Source of the DNA: a virus
IMG/VR virus record: IMGVR_UViG_3300022591_000052
Span: 1 to 28,527 of that record
Length of the DNA stretch: 28,527 bases
Strand: one strand, 5' to 3'
Positions within the stretch are counted from its first letter, which is position 1, and each line of letters opens with the position of its first letter. Shown in pieces: positions 23,555 to 28,527 of this stretch. A program made the translations under genes and the position numbers. The notes under the pieces are model-generated. The model searched no databases. It worked only from the letters and a program-made list of their open reading frames with translations, and was not told the origin of the DNA.

Positions 23555-23776
23555 TTATTCTCCTTCTTGTAGTGTTTCAATGGTACGGGCTGCATACTCG
23601 TGGAATGTTTTTTGGTCATCCACGAAACTTGCGCGTGTATCTAACATATGTGTTAGTACACTAAAGAAATTTGAAAATACGGTAAATATGTCCGATACCG
23701 TGTCGGAGAGAAGGGCGAGAACATCCCATACACTAATGTGTACGGGGCTGCGCCCACCCTGCTCATCGTAATTCAA
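23555..23776 (-). CDS. Small acidic amphipathic protein (73 aa), TTG start
   Basis: The frame opens with TTG at 23776, four bases after the preceding stop. The protein (NYDEQGGRSPVHISVWDVLA, then LLSDTVSDIFTVFSNFFSVL) has a strongly amphipathic middle with Leu/Phe/Val every third or fourth residue. An acidic tail (SFVDDQKTFHEYAARTIETL) follows. Ribosome binding is weak (GAAG), so translation is probably coupled. I do not recognise the family. Position between portal and head-associated genes suggests a head role. Confidence 0.65.
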   Translation of the reverse strand: MNYDEQGGRSPVHISVWDVLALLSDTVSDIFTVFSNFFSVLTHMLDTRASFVDDQKTFHEYAARTIETLQEGE

Positions 23777-23780
23777 TTTG

Positions 23781-23978
23781 CTACTTCATTGGCTTTCCAG
23801 CAGTGGTGCCTACGCCCTTTGTGCCAGATGGTTGTACGCTGTACTTAATTGTTGACTTTCCTGTACCAGCTGGGCCAGACTTAGCTTGGATCTTTGCAGG
23901 CTGTACTGGAGCCTTACCATGTCCGCCTTGCATCTTTGGCTTTGGAACGGAACTTGTCATTGATGACTTTGTTGCCAT
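23781..23978 (-). CDS. Basic, disordered 65-aa protein
   Basis: The ATG at 23978 is chosen because TAGGAGA lies about 6 bases upstream; an in-frame extension to 24086 overlaps the portal gene and has no site. The protein is MATKSSMTSSVPKPKMQGGH and then Lys/Gly/Pro/Thr-rich to the end, with no large hydrophobic residues except a few Val and Ile. It looks like a DNA- or surface-binding tail rather than an enzyme. Located right after the portal gene. Confidence 0.75.
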   Translation of the reverse strand: MATKSSMTSSVPKPKMQGGHGKAPVQPAKIQAKSGPAGTGKSTIKYSVQPSGTKGVGTTAGKPMK

Positions 23979-24018
23979 TGTGTATCTCCTATAGGTTGTT
24001 GTTTGAACAGCAGTAGTA

Positions 24019-25866
24019 CTAGACCGCTGTTCTCCTGATAACGCCAGCTGAAAGTTCAGGCGCACCAGAAGATGAAAGACCTGCAAGCAGGGTTTGTAAT
24101 GAAGGACGTCCGCCAGGAGCCATACCCTGTTGGCCAGGTGCTACTCCTTGCATACGACCAGTTGCACTTAGACCTTGAGGTATTTGCCCTTGGCCAGTAG
24201 GCTCCCCTGGAGGAACCTGACCTGGGGCTTGTGCCTCACCAGCGGCTGCAACTTCAGGGGAAACTTCTTGTGCTTGCGCTTGTTCAGACTCAAACGCTTC
24301 TTCAATAACATCCTCAATGGCTTTGCCAGCTTGACGGCCAGCAATTACTTTAGCCATTGCGGTAAGAATCTTGGAAGGATCTTGTCCTTGTGCAACCATG
24401 GCAGGAAGTGCTTGTGCATAACCTGACACTGCTTGAATAAGAGAATCTCTTAATTCTTCAATTTCAACTTTTTGTTCTTCCATGGTGACGTTAATCTCCC
24501 ATGGCATTTGACGGCGCAAGAAATCTCGTGAGATAAGTTTATCACCACGTGCTTGCAAACCGAATACCAAAGCACGGTTTGGATCAAGTCCAGCCATAAG
24601 ACCATAAGTGACATCGCACCAGTAGTCGCCTTGAATTGCTTCCTTTGGCTTGTAGGTGATTTCATAAGGAGCGCCAGCGTTAACACCGCGTACTTCCTTT
24701 TCAATGTCACCAAAGTACATCTCGTCCATCTTGAAACAGATACGCATAACATGGCGGAATGTTTCAGCAAGAACTGCTTGTGCTGTTTTGACCTGAGTAT
24801 CAAATCCACCCATAAGGGCTTGTACGCCACGACCAGTAACGATAGAACCTGATTGCTGTCCTAGTCGGCCTTCTGGGTAACGTGAGCCTGTGCGAAGTTC
24901 TTGGTCAAGTTGTTGTGACTCTTGGAAAATTCCGTTAGGAATGTCTAGACCAACACGGCGAATCTTTTCAGGGTTGGCAGAGCGAATAGTCGCATCTGGA
25001 CCAATCTCAAGAACGTTTACATCAGAAGGCAAAGCAAATGGTGCTTGTACTGACTTCTGCGCTGCTTCAAGTTGAAGGGTGGCGAATCTTGCACGGGCAA
25101 CTTGTACCCACATGATGTCATCAAATTGTCCACGTTGGTTTTCATCGGAGTCAACGCCAGGACGGATAGCAATAACGATAGGCAATTCACCGAGCTTGTT
25201 CTTAGCACGGCTAAGGACTAGGTTCATGCGCTCTGGGATAAAGAGTGTTAGTTCTTCTTTGTCCTGATAGCGAAATACCTCAAGCATACGCTCTGAGTTA
25301 CGGTTCTCGTACTTGCCACGAATCTCTGATTCATGCTCAGGGAAGTCGTTGCATAGTTCGCGTACTGTCTTTTGATAACGCTTGGTATAGGAAAGCAATT
25401 TGCCGAAACGGTCATACTCTGGGTATGCACCGATTGGGCTGTCAATGCGAATCATCGGGCGATTGTTTTCGTAGTCTGGCTCTACGATAAAAGCCAGCAT
25501 TCCAAAGGTGATGTAGCGATCTGCACCTGAGTACATCAAAGTCTGAAGGTTGCAAGAGTCACGATAGCCAGCGGCAATCATGCTACGAATATCAGCACGT
25601 TTTCTAGCACGATCTGAAGTGCTGTTGGTTGTCATGCAGGAGAAGGTAGGAAGTGGGGCAATTACTTCAGATACATCACGAGCTGCAACGTCAATGAAGT
25701 TGGCAACCATTGGCTTAGGAAATTCATCGGGGAACATTCCTGGGAATACTTGCTGGATGTCGCCTTGGCGAATAGCCATAAGGTCAGACCAACGAGAGTC
25801 GCGTGTATGGTACTTATCACGCAGTTTGCGGACTTTAACCGCTAACTGGTCAATATCTTGTGCCAT
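24019..25866 (-). CDS. Portal protein (615 aa)
   Basis: Starting at the ATG at 25866 (GGAGG is 8 bases upstream and forms part of an earlier ATG), the protein reads MAQDIDQLAVKVRKLRDKYH. Features of portals are seen: an N-terminal helix followed by FIDVAARDVSEVIAPLPTFS, GYRDSCNLQTLMYSGADRYI, then FGMLAFIVEPDYENNRPMIR with DSPIGAYPEYDRFGKL (clip/wing), a stem-like section (LEAAQKSVQAPFALPSDVNV), SRYPEGRLGQQSGS, and a Gln/Gly/Pro-rich tail (GQVPPGEPTGQGQIPQG). It is the dodecameric DNA gate of the head. The gene overlaps the end of terL by 17 bases. Confidence 0.9.
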   Translation of the reverse strand: MAQDIDQLAVKVRKLRDKYHTRDSRWSDLMAIRQGDIQQVFPGMFPDEFPKPMVANFIDVAARDVSEVIAPLPTFSCMTTNSTSDRARKRADIRSMIAAGYRDSCNLQTLMYSGADRYITFGMLAFIVEPDYENNRPMIRIDSPIGAYPEYDRFGKLLSYTKRYQKTVRELCNDFPEHESEIRGKYENRNSERMLEVFRYQDKEELTLFIPERMNLVLSRAKNKLGELPIVIAIRPGVDSDENQRGQFDDIMWVQVARARFATLQLEAAQKSVQAPFALPSDVNVLEIGPDATIRSANPEKIRRVGLDIPNGIFQESQQLDQELRTGSRYPEGRLGQQSGSIVTGRGVQALMGGFDTQVKTAQAVLAETFRHVMRICFKMDEMYFGDIEKEVRGVNAGAPYEITYKPKEAIQGDYWCDVTYGLMAGLDPNRALVFGLQARGDKLISRDFLRRQMPWEINVTMEEQKVEIEELRDSLIQAVSGYAQALPAMVAQGQDPSKILTAMAKVIAGRQAGKAIEDVIEEAFESEQAQAQEVSPEVAAAGEAQAPGQVPPGEPTGQGQIPQGLSATGRMQGVAPGQQGMAPGGRPSLQTLLAGLSSSGAPELSAGVIRRTAV

Positions 25867-27760
25867 AGAATGTGCCTCCATTGGCTGCTAGTTTTTCTTG
25901 CATCTTTGCGTATTCTTCGAGGTTGACTACTTTGCGACTTGCGATCTGGTTGCGTGTGGCAAATGGATTCTTGACGAATGAGCCACCGTAGGCACCTGAC
26001 TGATTGAGATAGTCACGCATCTGCGTCTCTGCGAACCAAAGAGCCATTGGACCATCTTGCTTATTCTTCGTTCCAGCTGACCAAGTAATCAACTGCTCAA
26101 TAAGCGCCTTGATATGTTCGTTGTCGGCCCGTGGCAATTCCAGTAGGTTGTTCTTCATAAATTTGCCTTGGTTGTCAATCGAGCCGAACAATCCCGCCAT
26201 TGACGCTACACCGAATTCAGCGTCCATCTTATTTGCACCCGTGTAGTGTTGAACGAGTCGGATACCTCGAGAAGCGAGGTGGCGGTTAATCTCTTCATCT
26301 TGCGTAAGGAATAACTGGAAAGCGTTCTTCTCAATTACCCATACCTTTGGACTGTATCGTTCTGTCCAGTTCTTAATCAAATCTCTAATCTGCTGTGGCG
26401 TAGGCGCTGGCATTCTCGATGCTTCGAGAAGGTAGCGCTTGCCTGAAGTTCTATCTCCTGCCATGACGACAGAGAAGGTATCTCCCGACATCGCTGGATC
26501 CATAGAGCAAACAATGTATTGGTCTTTCAAGTCTGCTGGATAGCCAGGTGAGCCTGGCATCAGTGGACCGAAAGGGCGATAGCCATTGACTGAACCGCGT
26601 ACACACTCAGGGCTGAAGATTGCCGTTGACTCGACATCTTGCTGCTGGTAAACCATAGCCCAAGTCTTTGGGTCAATTAAGCCTCTGCGCTTGCGAAGAT
26701 GCTCACCCGACCAGCGTGGGTATAAACCGTTTTTATCAGGGAGCGTATCGTCAGCATCCCATGGGCGGTCTGACTTTGGCCAAAGCGTTACCCAATCCTT
26801 TGGGTCATCCTTGAATTCAAGAACGGCTGGCATTGCGAGGTATGTCCATGGGCTTGCGCCATCTGGGTATCTCTCAGGGTTACGCATCTCTCGGTATAAA
26901 TCCATTGGGTCTACACGAGTACCGACAACAAGAATCTTTCCCGTTGGACCGACACGAGTCAAGACTTCCTGCTGAATCCAACGCAACTGCTTCTCATACT
27001 CTCCAGCGTTAGCGAGAGTCACGCAGTCATCCAAAATGATAAGGTCGGCACGGGCGCCGTAAATCTGGCCGCCGATACCTAGTGCTTGTACCGTTGGGTC
27101 TTTTTCACCCGAGTCGCGCTCAAGGTAGATGGCGTCTGCTGTCCACTTATCTGCGGTGGCTTTGAAGCCTTCCACTGGTGCGTAGCGCCTTTGAAGTTCT
27201 GCCCATTGAGGCGAGGTCAAGCGTTGCTTGATCGCATAAAGAAACTCTTTCGCCATACCTTGAGTCTTAGAGACTAGCTTGATACGGACGTTAGGATTTG
27301 TGACAATGCGATAGGTAACATAGTCAATCGAGACGGTCATGGACTTGGCATGCTCAGGAGGCATGTTGACCAAGACGTAATTCTTAAAGCCCTTTTCATA
27401 GGTCATGTTGCCGTGTAGCCAGGCTGGCTCACCTTCTTCAAGAAGGGAGGTGACGTTTCGTTGATGGTCGAAAGTCATCGAGTTAAGGTACTTGCTTCTA
27501 AAGTCCTCAAAGCTGATATTGGCATCATCGTCTGAGACAACGCCTTTTCGTTTCTGTAGAACGCGAAGAAGGTCAATAGCCTCTTTGAACTGTGGATCAG
27601 AGGAGCGATAGTACTCGTAAGACTTGACAGATTTGCCTACGGCGCGGCATGCGTCCTCGACTGTCACGCCTTCTTCTATCAGCGCGAGAAGGCGCTTCTT
27701 GGCATCGGGCGCGGAAAGCGTAGCCCCTGGGGCTAGCTTGTACGCGTTGCTTTTTGCCAT
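25850..27760 (-). CDS. terL: Terminase large subunit with N-terminal HTH-like segment
   Basis: Using the ATG at 27760 (AAAGGA 9 bases upstream) the protein is 636 aa. The ATPase has a Walker A-like MPPEHAKS at 133-140 and Walker B LIILDDCV at 240-247, followed by VVGTRVDPMDLY. The nuclease part shows YIVCSMDPAMSGDTFSVV, WVIEKNAFQ and an Asp/Glu/His region near the end (PRADNEHIKALIEQL). It cuts and pumps DNA into the head through the portal. Residues about 23-62 (LLALIEEGVTVEDACRAVGK, then SVKSYEYYRSSDPQFKEAI) look like the helix-turn-helix of small terminases, and no separate terS was found. First gene of the late operon, preceded by a palindrome-rich leader. Confidence 0.95.
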   Translation of the reverse strand: MAKSNAYKLAPGATLSAPDAKKRLLALIEEGVTVEDACRAVGKSVKSYEYYRSSDPQFKEAIDLLRVLQKRKGVVSDDDANISFEDFRSKYLNSMTFDHQRNVTSLLEEGEPAWLHGNMTYEKGFKNYVLVNMPPEHAKSMTVSIDYVTYRIVTNPNVRIKLVSKTQGMAKEFLYAIKQRLTSPQWAELQRRYAPVEGFKATADKWTADAIYLERDSGEKDPTVQALGIGGQIYGARADLIILDDCVTLANAGEYEKQLRWIQQEVLTRVGPTGKILVVGTRVDPMDLYREMRNPERYPDGASPWTYLAMPAVLEFKDDPKDWVTLWPKSDRPWDADDTLPDKNGLYPRWSGEHLRKRRGLIDPKTWAMVYQQQDVESTAIFSPECVRGSVNGYRPFGPLMPGSPGYPADLKDQYIVCSMDPAMSGDTFSVVMAGDRTSGKRYLLEASRMPAPTPQQIRDLIKNWTERYSPKVWVIEKNAFQLFLTQDEEINRHLASRGIRLVQHYTGANKMDAEFGVASMAGLFGSIDNQGKFMKNNLLELPRADNEHIKALIEQLITWSAGTKNKQDGPMALWFAETQMRDYLNQSGAYGGSFVKNPFATRNQIASRKVVNLEEYAKMQEKLAANGGTFYGTRY

Positions 27761-27815
27761 TGTATTTAATCCTTTGATGGAGCTGCCTATGGGCAACCTT
27801 TGGGTTATTTATGGG

Positions 27816-27981
27816 GGCGCCTTAAGCGCCAAATCTTTTACTCCCTATGGGGAAGCCTACAAGGCTTACGGCTTCCAACCCTGATCGTCAGCCCCAAAGG
27901 CTGACTTTATACCGTAGTTCGTCTCAACGGCTACGTTCGCTTGAGGCTCACTCTGCCGTGAGCCGAACGGGTAGACCCGTT
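27816..27981. repeat. Run of perfect hairpins just upstream of terL
   Basis: In 166 bases I see these arm pairs: GGCGC/GCGCC (27816-27830), GGAAGCC/GGCTTCC (27851-27876, with a competing inner AAGCC/GGCTT pairing), GTCAGCC/GGCTGAC (27887-27905), CTCAA/TTGAG (27923-27945) overlapping CGTAG/CTACG (27913-27935), GGCTCAC/GTGAGCC (27945-27964) and AACGGG/CCCGTT (27966-27981). All arms are perfect. In the minus-strand leader of terL they would make a chain of stems; on DNA they could be protein-binding or packaging signals. Confidence 0.8.
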
Positions 27982-27990
27982 TTATTTTAT
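27966..27990 (+). terminator. Terminator-like hairpin, plus strand
   Basis: AACGGG (27966-27971) pairs with CCCGTT (27976-27981) around a TAGA loop and is followed by TTATTTTAT on the plus strand. This resembles a weak intrinsic terminator facing right. There is no plus-strand gene upstream, so it would stop only antisense transcription, or serve a gene arrangement beyond the window. Confidence 0.4.
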
Positions 27991-28408
27991 CCCCTATATA
28001 TACTAAGGTGGTGGATTTAGGCTTTATCCCGCCCTAAGCCCTGTGATTTACACCACATCATCTAAAGTCAGTATTCTACGCCTACTTTAGCGTAAAAATA
28101 ATTTAGACCTGTGGTTTAATAATCTCAGTATTTGAGATAAATTTAGCTGGGCGCCGATCTATATTTAGAAAAAATATTTGGGTTGATAGTCACCCGTCCC
28201 ACGCCCGTATATTAAAACCCTAGGGGTTGATTAACCCGTCCGAATAGCCGTGCGGGAAATACTTATCTCCCACCCGTAGAAGTAACACTTTATTTTTTGG
28301 CGTGATAGCCGTTTAATATCCATGTATAGCGCCCTAATAAATAGATATACGGCGGGAATTGGGGAGAAGCGGAGAGTTATGATGGAAAGCACGGGGGACA
28401 GTACCTAC

Positions 28409-28438
28409 CCGCCTAACCGCATGAGTTACCGCCTAACC
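28409..28438. repeat. Iteron-like direct repeat, 20-bp period
   Basis: CCGCCTAACC occurs at 28409-28418 and again at 28429-28438, exactly 20 bases apart, close to two helical turns. A related CCTGCCTAC follows. With only two full copies it may be a protein-binding pair or a remnant of an iteron array. Confidence 0.5.
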
Positions 28439-28527
28439 TGCCTACTTTCCCCCGATCCATAACGGGGCAGCCCTAGCCCGTGGGCAGCTGCCTAGACTTA
28501 ACATAATCCGCGGCATGGGAGAGTAAT

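Larger units (their letters stand above)
27761..28527. other. 767-bp noncoding leader/terminus upstream of terL
   Basis: No ORF with a good start and coding composition was found on either strand. The part next to terL holds successive perfect inverted repeats (listed separately). Farther right are AT-rich stretches, stems such as CTAAAGT (28062-28068)/ACTTTAG (28084-28090) and ATCTCA (28122-28127)/TGAGAT (28133-28138), a palindrome GGCAGCTGCC (28083 on from the end, at 28483-28492) and a direct repeat at 28409-28438. The hexamer ACGGGT/ACCCGT recurs. The region may hold the late promoter, packaging site or an origin; none could be proven by eye. Confidence 0.6.

Noticed and set aside
27624-27884. 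Plus-strand ORF of 86 codons over the start of terL
   Set aside because: Antisense to terL's N-terminus and to the hairpin region; no start signal.
28183-28213. TTGATA and TATATT on the plus strand as a promoter
   Set aside because: The spacing is 19 bases and no rightward gene is visible, so the match is weak.
28231-28323. 30-codon minus-strand ORF (MDIKRLSRQKIKCYFYGWEI...)
   Set aside because: No ribosome site and no neighbouring coupled gene; a frame of this length is expected by chance in AT-rich DNA.
28379-28462. 27-codon plus-strand ORF with GGAGAG just upstream
   Set aside because: Spacing of the site is too short, the frame spans the 20-bp direct repeat, and the peptide shows no recognisable pattern.
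1-28527. tRNA genes, CRISPR arrays, integrase or attachment sites
   Set aside because: I looked for cloverleaf ends, regular repeats with spacers and recombinase motifs and saw none. The interspersed short repeats are codon repeats of Gly-rich and collagen-like genes.

Overview
This window looks like the structural half of a tailed-phage genome (class Caudoviricetes). All convincing genes lie on the minus strand, so transcription runs from the right edge to the left. They form one long late operon (TerL at 27760 to a holin ending at 2095) closed by a strong intrinsic terminator at 2044-2076. A second, shorter operon (1867 leftwards) runs off the left edge. No rRNA, tRNA, CRISPR array, insertion sequence or integrase was seen. 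Several small proteins resemble families I know from phages of Actinobacteria: the Cas4-like nuclease, a CxxC protein ending its motif region in a KWDGELAAYRDARSEGIQP-like stretch, and a CxHG...DQC protein. With moderate rather than high G+C by eye, this suggests a phage of a low-to-medium-GC, perhaps aquatic, actinobacterium. That host guess is inference.

Region by region, in transcription order: (1) 28527-27761 is a noncoding leader with a run of perfect inverted repeats just upstream of terL and an iteron-like direct repeat near the right edge. (2) 27760-14521 is the packaging and head module: TerL with an N-terminal helix-turn-helix-like segment, portal, three small proteins, a 1477-aa giant and two further large proteins that I read as candidate ejection proteins, scaffold, and an N4-gp56-type major capsid protein. 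A UUCG-capped hairpin follows the capsid gene. (3) 14456-10128 holds a small conserved protein, an Ig-like or baseplate-type protein, a collagen-like fibre, a small beta protein, two glycine-rich adhesin-like proteins and a small conserved virion protein. (4) 10110-9025 is a family 2 glycosyltransferase. (5) 9071-7903 is a run of small proteins, three of them (40, 59 and 40 aa) very short. (6) 7906-3164 encodes a tail-tube or adaptor-like protein, a fibre, a third glycine-rich protein, a 25-aa coupled ORF and a 737-aa tail protein. The absence of a recognisable tape measure or major tail tube protein points to a podovirus-like virion, by inference. (7) 3159-2095 is the lysis cassette: a membrane/coiled-coil protein, a CHAP endolysin and a two-helix holin.

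The leftward operon begins after a 176-bp regulatory region (1868-2043) that carries a dyad overlapping a candidate promoter. It encodes what appears to be a Cas4/AddB-like PD-(D/E)XK nuclease broken into two separate genes. The 71-aa part carries the lone N-terminal Cys and the His. The 220-aa part carries the D...DFK catalytic residues and the C-x2-C-x5-C cluster. They are separated by three small, translationally coupled genes. I think this bipartite nuclease is the most unusual item in the window. The same CCTATGGG core motif occurs upstream of both operons, which suggests a shared regulator.
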